DNA of 64,000 nucleotides from Pseudoalteromonas luteoviolacea NCIMB 1944 (GCF_001625565.1 NZ_AUXS01000030.1:1-64000); one strand, 5' to 3'. Shown: positions 1-7,843, numbered from the stretch's first letter. Numbers and translations: made by a program. The notes: generated by a model not told the origin, from the sequence alone.

Positions 1-324
1 CTCTACCATGACAGCCTCCAATTTATGAGATTATTCATATTAATTATGATTTTCCGATTTATCACAAACATTAAATCGCTAAAAAACTGATAAAAATATA
101 ATCAGATACTAAAAACAAGATATTATTAAACTTGTTTAAAACATGATAAAAAAATAGCAAGAATTTTAACAAAATGTAACTGTAACAAATTACAGAGTTT
201 AAAAAATAAACAGGCTTATTTTATTATACACACAAAAAAACCCAGCCGATAGCTGGGTTTTTAACTCATAAACAACACCAATATAAATACCTTAAAAAGG
301 TAAATATAGTTTTATTTTTTATTA
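1..324. other. AT-rich non-coding stretch
   Basis: Very AT-rich sequence with runs of A and T and no convincing reading frame or ribosome binding site. Its only recognisable element is the terminator near its right end, which serves the radical SAM gene arriving from the right on the minus strand. Confidence 0.6.
234..262 (-). terminator. Intrinsic terminator of the RiPP maturase gene
   Basis: Perfect 6-bp stem CCCAGC/GCTGGG with a 5-base loop. On the minus strand it is followed by a run of seven T. It lies about 60 bases past the stop of the radical SAM gene and would end the RiPP transcript. Confidence 0.85.
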
Positions 325-1662
325 TTATAAATTCAAGGATTTATAACTATTTATAGCACTGGCTTTTTCTTCATTTATCATTGCTATCAAGTCAAACCCA
401 TCCTCCATCCACCTTGTGGGGACAGAGACATCCTCAATTCTGAATTGCTCGGTATCATGATTGAACACACACAATTCATCTTGAATGGCAAAAATACCAT
501 GATCGAATGCTTTTCCAGGTGCTGCTTGCTTGATGTAAAACCGCTCTCTTTGGTCCTTGGCAGCTTTTTTCAGCGCTCTATGGTGGCAATATGGGTTATT
601 TCCTCGCTTGCCAAAGAAAACATGCGCAGTCCAATGACAACCAGCACGGCAAACAGAAGCAAATTCACACGAGCCACACTCTCCCCATAAATGCCGTGTG
701 GCATCCTCGGGCTCATTAATGTCATTGATCCGCATTTGCGGGCTATTTTGATAAATATCCTGCAATGTCCGCTCTCTAATATTACCTCCGACATATTCGT
801 CTGATGGCAAAGAAGGACACCCTTTAATGCTTCCGTCAGCTTCAATACCGATGGCATTTTGTCCTGCACTACAACCGCGAGAAAATGCCCATTTGGGATC
901 GATCGCTATCGGTTCTCGTAGCAGCCGTTCATATGGACCAAAATATCCGATGTTATTACCCATATGCACCCGGACTCCTTCGCTATTACCGCGTTTAGAT
1001 AGGTAAGCTAGTAAAGGGAAAACATCCAATAACTCATAAGGTTGTAGTAAAATATGGGAGTTTTCAACTGCATTCCCCATGGGCACAGTTAAAGCAAGCT
1101 GCCATGCTGTTACACCTGCGTCTCGCAATACTTCGTACAACATTGGCAGCTCGGCGACGGACTCCCTGTTGACCTGAGAATTACAGGCAACGGGGATCCC
1201 TACTTCACGTAAATGCGAGATGGTTTTAAAGCACTGTTGATATGCTCCCTCCCGCCCACGCAGCAAGTCATGGCTTTGTTCCAGTCCATCAATCGACAAT
1301 GAAACAGATGCAATACCAGCTGCTTTCATACGCTTAGCAGTACCAAGAGAAATGCCATAACCACCCGTCGTCATGGTGGCCTTCATTCCTTTTTTGGTGA
1401 TCTCGGCTGCAATAAGCAGCCAGTCAGGTCGCATAAACGCCTCACCTCCAATCAGGGTAACTTCTTTAATACCTAGTTCAGCCATTTGAGAGACTAAATC
1501 AAGCGCCTCACTTGTGGACAATTCATTAACTCTGGCATCCCCTGCTCGAGAGCCACAATGGCTACAGGCAAGGTTGCACTTTAATGTAATTTCCCAAACT
1601 GCATATGTTTGTCGAAATTTAGCATTAACCCTAAGGTCTGAACGTTGGTTTAAGTCCGTCAT
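325..1662 (-). CDS. Radical SAM/SPASM peptide maturase
   Basis: A 445-residue radical SAM enzyme with a SPASM auxiliary-cluster domain. The SAM-binding [4Fe-4S] motif CxxxCxxC is at C29, C33 and C36 (CNLACSHC), followed by a GGEAF motif near residue 72. The C-terminal SPASM cysteines are C264, C282, C329, C332, C338, C342 and C359, the full seven-cysteine pattern for two further clusters. Enzymes of this type make carbon-carbon, thioether or other crosslinks on ribosomal peptides. A 59-residue double-glycine peptide gene ends 46 bases upstream on the same strand and is the obvious substrate. It resembles the maturases annotated as GDL-motif or Y-X10-GDL peptide associated, but that subfamily call is from memory and is uncertain. 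The chemistry cannot be read from sequence. No transporter or protease gene is adjacent. Confidence 0.9.
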   Translation of the reverse strand: MTDLNQRSDLRVNAKFRQTYAVWEITLKCNLACSHCGSRAGDARVNELSTSEALDLVSQMAELGIKEVTLIGGEAFMRPDWLLIAAEITKKGMKATMTTGGYGISLGTAKRMKAAGIASVSLSIDGLEQSHDLLRGREGAYQQCFKTISHLREVGIPVACNSQVNRESVAELPMLYEVLRDAGVTAWQLALTVPMGNAVENSHILLQPYELLDVFPLLAYLSKRGNSEGVRVHMGNNIGYFGPYERLLREPIAIDPKWAFSRGCSAGQNAIGIEADGSIKGCPSLPSDEYVGGNIRERTLQDIYQNSPQMRINDINEPEDATRHLWGECGSCEFASVCRAGCHWTAHVFFGKRGNNPYCHHRALKKAAKDQRERFYIKQAAPGKAFDHGIFAIQDELCVFNHDTEQFRIEDVSVPTRWMEDGFDLIAMINEEKASAINSYKSLNL

Positions 1663-1708
1663 AAGTTGCCCCTAATCAGATGTGAATTAATACGAGTCTG
1701 TGTCTTTT

Positions 1709-1888
1709 TTAGTCGTTGTTAGGTGTGCCGTATATTTGAACACCCGGGCCACTCGCCTGCACACCGAGCTCATCTTGCTCCTTACTTTGACTCGGGTAGT
1801 TATTGCTTAGAGATGAACCACCTTCAATTTTTGCCAATAATTCTTCTGCTTGGATAACTGCTTTTTTGTTTTGTTTGCTAGTTTTCAT
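1709..1888 (-). CDS. RiPP precursor peptide with double-glycine leader
   Basis: A 59-residue peptide between the LuxR gene and the radical SAM gene, all on one strand. It starts MKTSKQNKKAVIQAEELLAK, a charged helical leader, and has a double glycine at residues 23-24 (KIEGG), the usual cleavage site for C39-peptidase exporters. The core of about 35 residues is rich in Ser, Asn, Gln and Gly. It contains two GVQ repeats (GVQASGPGVQIYG), a tyrosine in NNYPS at residue 31 and a tail YGTPNND. There is no cysteine or tryptophan. Tyr31 is followed by ten residues and then Gly, loosely recalling the Y-X10-GDL peptide class, but the DL is replaced by VQ. A GAGGTG-type ribosome binding site lies about five bases before the ATG. 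The double-glycine site, ribosome site and position support it being a real gene; the modified residues are unknown. Confidence 0.85.
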   Translation of the reverse strand: MKTSKQNKKAVIQAEELLAKIEGGSSLSNNYPSQSKEQDELGVQASGPGVQIYGTPNND

Positions 1889-1985
1889 AAAACACCTCGT
1901 TAGGTTTGTTATAGTTAAAGTGAGTAGAAAGACATCCTTGCCTCTTTGCCACCAACGTAATTGGCGGCATTATTCCCGAATCAGT

Positions 1986-2669
1986 CTAAATAAGGTTGTT
2001 TATTAAACACTTAACGATAGCCTGCTGACGGTTCGCGCTCTGTGTTTTTTCGATGCAATTGGTCAAATGGAAATTGACTGTACGCTCTGTGATACCAAGT
2101 ATTTGGCTTATTTCCCAAGACGTTTTGCCTTCAGATGCCCAAAGAACACAATCGCGCTCTCTCTTTGTAATATTGAAATGGTCTTTTCGACATCGTAATG
2201 CCGCATTGAGTAATGCAGGAGATAAGATAGTCCAGTACCAGTCTACCTGCTCTACAGTCACTTTATGAGCGAGGTCACATGGGACATTAAATACCAAAGC
2301 CCCGATAATGCCTTTTATGCCCCTAAGCGGCAAAACGTGTAAAGACTCTGCAATGTTTAGCGCACCAGTGAGCTTTGCAAGTGAACAAAGCCTAATGCCT
2401 GACTTTGAATGTGCGAGTACTTTGTCGCTTTCAAAAAGCACCGAGAGCTCTTCTTGATAGTGTCCATAAACTTGCACAGGCTGAATATGGTTCGGCAGTG
2501 GACTATAGTCTACGAATGCCAAACAGTCGTACCCTACATCACGAGCGATAGTTGTAAGTGCCTCTTTTAAATCATCTGCATGATGAATTGAATCAAACAA
2601 ATCAATGATGCGTCTGATGGACTCTCCATCCTTAAATGGGTTGTAGCTATCTTGTTCGGTAGGTTTCAT
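1986..2669 (-). CDS. LuxR-family regulator with degenerate autoinducer-binding domain
   Basis: A 227-residue regulator. The N-terminal about 150 residues follow the autoinducer-binding fold, and the C-terminus is a classic LuxR helix-turn-helix (TKRERDCVLWASEGKTSWEI, then GITERTVNFHL). The start is set at the internal ATG (MKPTEQD) because GAGGAAG sits just ahead of it; an upstream ATG would add 15 residues without a ribosome site. The residues that hold acyl-homoserine lactone in TraR/LuxR (a W, two Y and a DP pair) are not evident in the matching segment HYQEELSVLFESDKVLAHSK, so it may bind another ligand or none. It reads toward the precursor and maturase genes, with 97 bases between its stop and the precursor start, so it is the likely regulator of this RiPP cassette. 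No luxI is present in the window. Confidence 0.85.
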   Translation of the reverse strand: MKPTEQDSYNPFKDGESIRRIIDLFDSIHHADDLKEALTTIARDVGYDCLAFVDYSPLPNHIQPVQVYGHYQEELSVLFESDKVLAHSKSGIRLCSLAKLTGALNIAESLHVLPLRGIKGIIGALVFNVPCDLAHKVTVEQVDWYWTILSPALLNAALRCRKDHFNITKRERDCVLWASEGKTSWEISQILGITERTVNFHLTNCIEKTQSANRQQAIVKCLINNLI

Positions 2670-3403
2670 TTTTTCTTCCTCACATTCAAAGCAATGAGCG
2701 CGATTTAATATCAAGCTCCCGTGTCGTCATGTGATTAAATTTATCCCTGTGAGCGCGTCCAGTCAAAAAATCAAACAGATAAATATAACAATAAAAATCA
2801 ATAACATAACCCAGTTTATTAGCGATAAAATTAACTATGTATTGTTTTATAATGAGCTATAATCTCCCCACTAAAAGCAACTTAAAGATTCGACATACAT
2901 TCTTTCGTTGAAGTCTGCGCAAACCGAAGTATAGACACACAGGTGATAGTCAATATCAGCCAACCCCCACAGATGCTTTCTATTATGTACAGTCATTAAA
3001 AAAGTCCCTGTAAAAGGAAATAATCAGCGATGGCAACACAGCAGCACAAGCCACATCATGCAATACTGAGAAGGTGCCATTGCTTGCATAGTTAGGAAAT
3101 AGAGCTGCTATTTTTTAGTAACCAAAATTGGTGGCGGTAGGTGCTTGGGTTGATCGCTTCTTGCTAATGAGTTACTGATTGAAAGGCTGAGTCAAAAAGA
3201 AACCGAGTTTGATGGTATACCGTGTGGCGCTTTGTTCGCACTAGGCGATGAGCAGCGGTTGTTTTTATTTTGGAAACTTAGTTTTGCGCGTAGAAGATAA
3301 AATTTGCAGCATGGAATGGCACTGAGAACAGATCACAGCTCTGTATATAGAGGTAACGCTGTTTTGTCTGACTTATGCTTAAAGCCGTTTTGAGCGATAA
3401 GAA
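2670..3403. other. Gene-poor region with traces of a decayed frame
   Basis: About 730 bases with no intact gene. The part next to the LuxR gene is AT-rich and probably carries its promoter. The right half includes a protein-like reading frame on the plus strand without a start and with one internal stop (described separately). Confidence 0.5.
3103..3300 (+). pseudogene. Possible decayed coding fragment
   Basis: One frame reads like protein: a 16-codon piece containing LVTKIGGGRC, a TGA stop at 3151-3153, then 48 codons including LLIERLSQKETEFDGIPCGA and DEQRLFLFWKLSFA before a TAA. There is no start codon or ribosome binding site. Amino-acid composition looks more like a real protein than random translation, but no family is recognised. 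It may be a remnant left by an insertion or gene loss. Confidence is low. Confidence 0.25.
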
Positions 3404-3955
3404 CTAATTGGTTACGCAGGCATTTTGATCTGGATATAGTTGAACATTTTCATCGTTAGAGAACTTCAAAAGGTCGCTGTATTTCATTTGACTGAGCTCT
3501 ACTGAAACCAGCAAACTACTTTCTAACACACTATCTACCTTGAACTTTATTGGCTTGCGGTCAGTACATAGCCACAAACTTTGTTCTATCTGGCTGACAT
3601 CATAATTTTTATCAAAATTATAAATACCAAGCACATGTGACGACGAGACTTTAACCATTAAATCACCCGACGACAACTGCGACTGGGTGCTGGCTTCTTC
3701 ACTAATAAACTCTACATACCCATTGGTGTTGGATATGTATACCTTGTCTTCGCCTTTCTTGGACTTAGCTTTAAAAGTCAGTAATACCTGTCCTTTTTCA
3801 ACTAAACTGCCAACCTCAAGTTGGTTGGCGCGTATGGCTGTTCCTGTCTCCCTGGTGAAGTAATATTCCACGGCGGGCTCTTGCAGGTACAATTGACCAA
3901 TCATTGGCGTCTGAAAGGTCGGTAAGATCAAAGACAAAGTAAATAAGCTTTTCAT
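3404..3955 (-). CDS. Small lipoyl/HlyD-like (barrel-sandwich) protein
   Basis: A 183-residue protein of unknown function. After a short hydrophobic N-terminus (MKSLFTLSLILPTFQTP, a possible signal peptide), residues 35-105 look like a barrel-sandwich hybrid domain. EVGSLVEKGQVLLTFKAK matches the turn seen in biotinyl/lipoyl domains and in HlyD-type periplasmic adaptors, and it is followed by NTNGYVEF and SGDLMVKV strands. The coiled-coil hairpin and membrane anchor of full adaptors are absent, so it is either a minimal adaptor or a truncated one. It lies 226 bases downstream of four tandem double-glycine peptide genes on the same strand, so a part in their export is possible but unproven. A weak GGA ribosome site precedes the ATG. 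Confidence 0.6.
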   Translation of the reverse strand: MKSLFTLSLILPTFQTPMIGQLYLQEPAVEYYFTRETGTAIRANQLEVGSLVEKGQVLLTFKAKSKKGEDKVYISNTNGYVEFISEEASTQSQLSSGDLMVKVSSSHVLGIYNFDKNYDVSQIEQSLWLCTDRKPIKFKVDSVLESSLLVSVELSQMKYSDLLKFSNDENVQLYPDQNACVTN

Positions 3956-4181
3956 ATCAATCCGTAAGAAATAGTTCCTATCAATTGGTGAAATTCAGTC
4001 ATAAGCCCAAAAAGTACTCCCTGTATCTAAACGCAATTAAGTACCTACAATTGAAACTTCACCACCGATTTATTCTGTAAATTTAATGTCTAGTGCCACA
4101 TTGTTGGTGAGTATTAGTATCCCCTTCTCCAACCGCTAGATAACTTAACTCTATGCGCCAATTGATAGAAAAACTTCTTTG

Positions 4182-4328
4182 CTATCTGCCGATTAAGCAA
4201 TCAGGTCTCGTATCTGGGCGTGTAACTGTGTCGGTATTACCACCACCAATTTGCTTTGTCAGCTGATTGCCGATGACTTCTTTATTCGACAATGTTTTTA
4301 GTTTCTTAGTTTTTAGAGAAAGTATCAT
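4182..4328 (-). CDS. Tandem GG-leader peptide 1 (48 aa)
   Basis: First (most downstream) of four tandem paralogues. Leader MILSLKTKKLKTLSNKEVIG is followed by NQLTKQIGGG and a core NTDTVTRPDTRPDCLIGR. The KTKKLK motif, LTKQIGGG cleavage region and NTDTVTRP core start are shared with its siblings. It is the only copy with a cysteine, in the C-terminal extension. Ribosome site GGAG lies about nine bases before the ATG. The leader layout resembles precursors of lanthipeptides and other double-glycine RiPPs, but no modification enzyme is adjacent. Confidence 0.85.
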   Translation of the reverse strand: MILSLKTKKLKTLSNKEVIGNQLTKQIGGGNTDTVTRPDTRPDCLIGR

Positions 4329-4379
4329 GGTCCAGCTCCAATATCATTGTAAGGTTTATTATTTTTTATATTTATGGAA

Positions 4380-4520
4380 TTAGTTATTAAAATCAGGTCT
4401 AGTGATTGGGCGTGTAACCGTATCCGTATTACCACCACCAATTTGCTTTGTTAGTTGTGCGCCCAATGCATCTTTGGATGTCAGTGTTTTTAGTTTTTTC
4501 GTTTTTAAAGAAAGAAACAT
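4380..4520 (-). CDS. Tandem GG-leader peptide 2 (46 aa)
   Basis: Second of the four paralogues, 51 bases upstream of peptide 1. Leader MFLSLKTKKLKTLTSKDALG, then AQLTKQIGGG, core NTDTVTRPITRPDFNN. Ribosome site AGGAG lies eight bases before the ATG. The first ten core residues match peptide 1 except for I in place of D at the ninth; the tail diverges. The core is threonine-rich (four Thr in ten residues), which would suit dehydration or another side-chain modification. Confidence 0.85.
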   Translation of the reverse strand: MFLSLKTKKLKTLTSKDALGAQLTKQIGGGNTDTVTRPITRPDFNN

Positions 4521-4559
4521 GGCATAACTCCTAATATTATTTTTATTTGGTTTGACTAT

Positions 4560-4691
4560 CTAGTCTTGTATTGTAACTGGACGCGTTACCGTGTCCGTAT
4601 TACCGCCGCCAACTTGCTTTGTTAGCAGTGGGCCAATTACTTCTTTGTTTGTCAGTGTTTTTAATTTCTTTGTCTTTACAGAAAGCAACAT
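4560..4691 (-). CDS. Tandem GG-leader peptide 3 (43 aa)
   Basis: Third paralogue, 39 bases upstream of peptide 2. Leader MLLSVKTKKLKTLTNKEVIG, then PLLTKQVGGG, core NTDTVTRPVTIQD, the shortest of the set. Ribosome site GGAG precedes the ATG. Conservation of leader and core start with a variable tail, across four separate start codons and ribosome sites, argues strongly for translated and selected genes. Confidence 0.85.
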   Translation of the reverse strand: MLLSVKTKKLKTLTNKEVIGPLLTKQVGGGNTDTVTRPVTIQD

Positions 4692-4721
4692 GATCAAGCT
4701 CCACTATTGTTATTGGGTTTA

Positions 4722-4871
4722 TTACTTAACTTTTAGATCAGGTTTAGGTGGTTGAATTGGTCGTGTAATTGTATCTGTGTTACCACCACCAATTTGCTTA
4801 GTTAACTGTCCACCTAGCGCATCATTACGAGTTAAAGATTTTAATTTTTTTGTTTTTAGAAAAAGTAGCAT
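4722..4871 (-). CDS. Tandem GG-leader peptide 4 (49 aa)
   Basis: Fourth and promoter-proximal paralogue, 30 bases upstream of peptide 3. Leader MLLFLKTKKLKSLTRNDALG, then GQLTKQIGGG, core NTDTITRPIQPPKPDLKVK. It has the longest, proline- and lysine-rich tail. Ribosome site AGGAG lies about eight bases before the ATG. The spacing of the four starts (180, 171 and 192 bases) suggests tandem duplication of a unit of about 180 bases and a single transcript from the AT-rich region to the right. Confidence 0.85.
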   Translation of the reverse strand: MLLFLKTKKLKSLTRNDALGGQLTKQIGGGNTDTITRPIQPPKPDLKVK

Positions 4872-5346
4872 AGCTAAACTCCTGTTTATTCCATTACGCT
4901 TCTTAGGGCTAATTATTTAATTACTGTTTTTATTTTGCACATCTACGTGTGCTTTTGATGTTTCCAAGATAAACAAACTCAGCGTGTAATGGTAGTTATC
5001 AAACCTTATATAACCCCCGATAACATTTTGTAACCCACTGTTTTAAATAGATATAAAAATAAACATTGAAATATTCGGAATAATAACATTTGGCAATACT
5101 GCAAATATCATTTCAAAATAGTAAAAAAGTACTCACAAGGCTTTTCTAGCGGTAAATTTCTTTCCCAAAGGAACAGGCTGTCAATTTGATGCTCACAAGA
5201 AGTGCGCTTTGTTCAACAAATACAAATTAACTTCCATTGACAGTAAGTGGAATAAAAAGAGGAGTATATAAAGAAGTGTATCGTGTAGAGGTTAATAAAC
5301 AGGCAAACACACAGTGTCTGCCCGTCATACTTCACTTGGTATTTGG
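4872..5346. other. AT-rich spacer upstream of the peptide array
   Basis: No gene seen. The stretch next to peptide 4 is AT-rich and is the likely promoter region for the array. No clear operator palindrome or terminator for the neighbouring regulator gene was recognised. Confidence 0.5.
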
Positions 5347-7518
5347 CTATATTGCCGTGTCAGTCTCTAACAGAGACACCTTGAGCAGTTGATTTTCAAC
5401 CACTTCAATCATATCTACGATTAAGCTGCCAGAGTCAGAGCTGCGCACTCTGTCAATGACAAACTTAGCGTCGTCCACCGTATAAATAGGCTCAATAATA
5501 GACTCAGTCGCGAAGTCTATTTTATGAATGCTCTCCCCGTCGGAGTGATAAATATGCCCATTTAAGATAGTGACAGAGTGTTTATATTTGGCAGGCGGTA
5601 ACTCCAAATTATGTATCACTTCACCTGTGCGTAAATCAAACGCAGACAAAATATCATTGGATGACAAAGTGACTAACATAGTGTCATTTATTTTATCTAG
5701 CCATAGCGTACTTTGAGTTGGTAGCTCCCGCACTTTTTCATCTAGACTGGAAAGTACATAAGCTTTACTGTTCACCTTTGTCTCATCGACAACGGTATAG
5801 CTTATTTCACTCTCACTCCAATACTCTACAGATACAATGGTGCCATTGACAGGCTTCGCCAGTTTCAATGTTAAACCATCCAATGTGTAAACTTCGATTT
5901 TATTGGCGTAATGGATCAATAGTTCATCGGCAGCGCGGTTGTACCTGATGGTCTTGTAGTCTGCGTCAGGTAGCCCCAAAGCGGAAACTTGACCATCATT
6001 GGCCTTAAAATTAATCCGATATAAGTGACCAATTCGAGTTAAAAATACATAACCGTTGGGTACCTCTATTGCCGCAGCATCCTCTCGAATACTCTTAATT
6101 TGAGGGCTCAGTACCTTATCTTGAATATCTAGGGTATAGATATCCATGACAAAGGGGTAACTGGTCATCAATAACTCGCGACTGTTAAGCGTTTCATAGT
6201 TGGCATAGGATTGCTCAGTCATTAATTTTTGCGCTTTCACTAGCCTTTGTTCATCCAGAGAAAAGCTGTAAACAATGTTTTTAGAGTTATCAAACCAAAC
6301 TAACTGCCCAGACTTATCATCATAGTTTAAGGTCCAAATACGAGACTGAGACTCATGAAGCTTAACTTGATTACCACCATCAGGGTCCGTCATATAGAGT
6401 TCATTGATATCGTATTGACGTCTTTCAAATAAGATAATCTCCTTTTCAGGCACATAGGCCAAAAACCGATCTCCGTAAGAGTTCAAGTTTGGAGAGGTGA
6501 TTTGAAACTCCTCGCCGGTCAATAAATCTCGATTGGTCAATGCCGATAATTCATCGCGATTTCGATAACCACTTTTGGCATACACGAGACGGTCTTGATT
6601 AATTCCACCCCCAGTCATGCTATTGAGCTTACAATCAAACAAAAATTGGTTACCCGACACAAAGTCAGCACTTAATTGCCACACTTGGCATTTGTCGCCA
6701 TCAACGATTCTATAATAAATAGTACTTGAGTCCGCAGACCAGCCAACCGGGTAATAATTTACCCCCTGCTCTCCCAGCCTGCGTTCATGACCACTCTTTA
6801 AGCTTTTGACAACTAGAGAGTAATAATCAGTATCGCGCTGAATAAATGAATAAGCCACCATGGCATCATTCGGTGATAAATTGAGTAAGGTATAACGCCC
6901 TTGAACCCATGATAAAACACTTTCTTTGATCGGCTGATCAAGTGTCTGTAACACGCTTTCATCTTTGTTGGCGTAATCTAAATTAAATTGCACAACATCC
7001 AAACTTGCCAAAGTCACTGCACCAAGTACCGCAGCCCCTGCCAACAACCAACTCAAGCGTTTACCCCGCTGGGCTTTAGGCTGTTCTGGTATCTCGCGCG
7101 TGATCGCGTCTAAAGGGTTGGTAATCGTTCTATCGGGGTTTGACTCAGGGGAAGTATTGGAAGGTTGATCAGGATGGTAAATGATCTGTGGTTCGAGAAA
7201 AAAGCTATATCCTTTTCGGTAATGGGTTTTAACTACAATACCACGCTGTTTGTCTGATTTGAGAATTTTGCGCAACTCAGACATAGCACGGTTAATCGCA
7301 TTATCATCAACAAAATTTTGGTTCCAAACGTCATCTACCAAATCTTGCCGAGTGATAATTTGCTCATTATTAATGATCAAATAGCACAGTAAACGAAATA
7401 AAAGAGGCTCCAATTCCCGTGTTGTATCGCCATCAGAGATACACTGACGCTTGGGATCCAGCACCCATTCGCCAAATTTTACTTCCTTTACTTGCCTAGA
7501 AAATCTCACTTCATTCAT
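5347..7518 (-). CDS. Membrane-anchored winged-helix (CadC/ToxR-type) regulator with propeller-like sensor
   Basis: A 723-residue one-component regulator. Residues 14-110 form an OmpR/CadC-type winged helix (GEWVLDPKRQ; LEPLLFRLLCYLI; DNAINRAMSELRKIL; THYRKGYSFF). A proline-rich linker and one membrane segment at about 155-175 follow (LSWLLAGAAVLGAVTLASL). The remaining 540 residues are periplasmic and contain repeated short motifs such as LSPNDAMVAYSF and YDDKSGQLVWF, typical of TolB/WD40-like beta propellers. Such proteins bind DNA from the membrane and sense a periplasmic signal. It is the nearest upstream gene to the tandem peptide array on the same strand, 475 bases away, so it could control it. 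The target is not shown by sequence. Confidence 0.8.
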   Translation of the reverse strand: MNEVRFSRQVKEVKFGEWVLDPKRQCISDGDTTRELEPLLFRLLCYLIINNEQIITRQDLVDDVWNQNFVDDNAINRAMSELRKILKSDKQRGIVVKTHYRKGYSFFLEPQIIYHPDQPSNTSPESNPDRTITNPLDAITREIPEQPKAQRGKRLSWLLAGAAVLGAVTLASLDVVQFNLDYANKDESVLQTLDQPIKESVLSWVQGRYTLLNLSPNDAMVAYSFIQRDTDYYSLVVKSLKSGHERRLGEQGVNYYPVGWSADSSTIYYRIVDGDKCQVWQLSADFVSGNQFLFDCKLNSMTGGGINQDRLVYAKSGYRNRDELSALTNRDLLTGEEFQITSPNLNSYGDRFLAYVPEKEIILFERRQYDINELYMTDPDGGNQVKLHESQSRIWTLNYDDKSGQLVWFDNSKNIVYSFSLDEQRLVKAQKLMTEQSYANYETLNSRELLMTSYPFVMDIYTLDIQDKVLSPQIKSIREDAAAIEVPNGYVFLTRIGHLYRINFKANDGQVSALGLPDADYKTIRYNRAADELLIHYANKIEVYTLDGLTLKLAKPVNGTIVSVEYWSESEISYTVVDETKVNSKAYVLSSLDEKVRELPTQSTLWLDKINDTMLVTLSSNDILSAFDLRTGEVIHNLELPPAKYKHSVTILNGHIYHSDGESIHKIDFATESIIEPIYTVDDAKFVIDRVRSSDSGSLIVDMIEVVENQLLKVSLLETDTAI

Positions 7519-7843
7519 GATGAATTTTACACGAACAGGGTCCTAACAAATCACCATTTTACTTAAAGCAATTTTTTACTCAAGCAAATATGTTAAACGT
7601 TGTAACTCATTGCTTTTAATTATGCAATAAAGTGAGAACGGCCTTTAGCGTGCACCCTAACAGTAATTATTTATAATTATTAACCTAAGTTATACGTGAA
7701 CAGCCATACGTGATAATTAGGTGGCTCATCTAAGCTAAAAATATAACATAACATAGTAACGAGAAAAAAACACAGTAGTATTGTATTCGGGTTAATAAGC
7801 GTTTGGTGAGATCTGTACCAGTCTCATATTTGAGGCATAAAAA
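7519..7843. other. Intergenic region upstream of the winged-helix regulator
   Basis: About 325 AT-rich bases with no plausible gene. It probably holds the promoter of the winged-helix regulator and marks the border between accessory DNA and the conserved ATP synthase operon. Confidence 0.5.

Larger units (their letters stand above)
4182..4871 (-). repeat. Four-copy tandem gene array of peptide precursors
   Basis: Four direct repeats of 130-150 bases, each a complete small gene. DNA similarity is strongest in the KTKKLK leader, in the LTKQ(I/V)GGGNTDT segment, and around the upstream GGAG site. Synonymous differences between copies (for example GGTGGTGGT against GGCGGCGGT) show they are not recent exact duplicates, so the protein sequence has been kept under selection. 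Confidence 0.85.

Noticed and set aside
445-869. Two overlapping frames within the radical SAM gene
   Set aside because: Shadow frames of a well-conserved gene with no independent start signals.
325-1888. Darobactin-type cluster
   Set aside because: The precursor has no tryptophan and no W-x-W-x-K core, so the known darobactin crosslinks cannot form.
1803-2006. 67-codon plus-strand frame
   Set aside because: It runs antisense to the RiPP precursor and the LuxR end, has no ribosome site, and the minus-strand genes explain the sequence.
4182-4871. Repeats resembling a CRISPR-like array
   Set aside because: The repeat unit is a complete gene with start, stop and ribosome site; spacers are not unique short segments and no cas genes are nearby.
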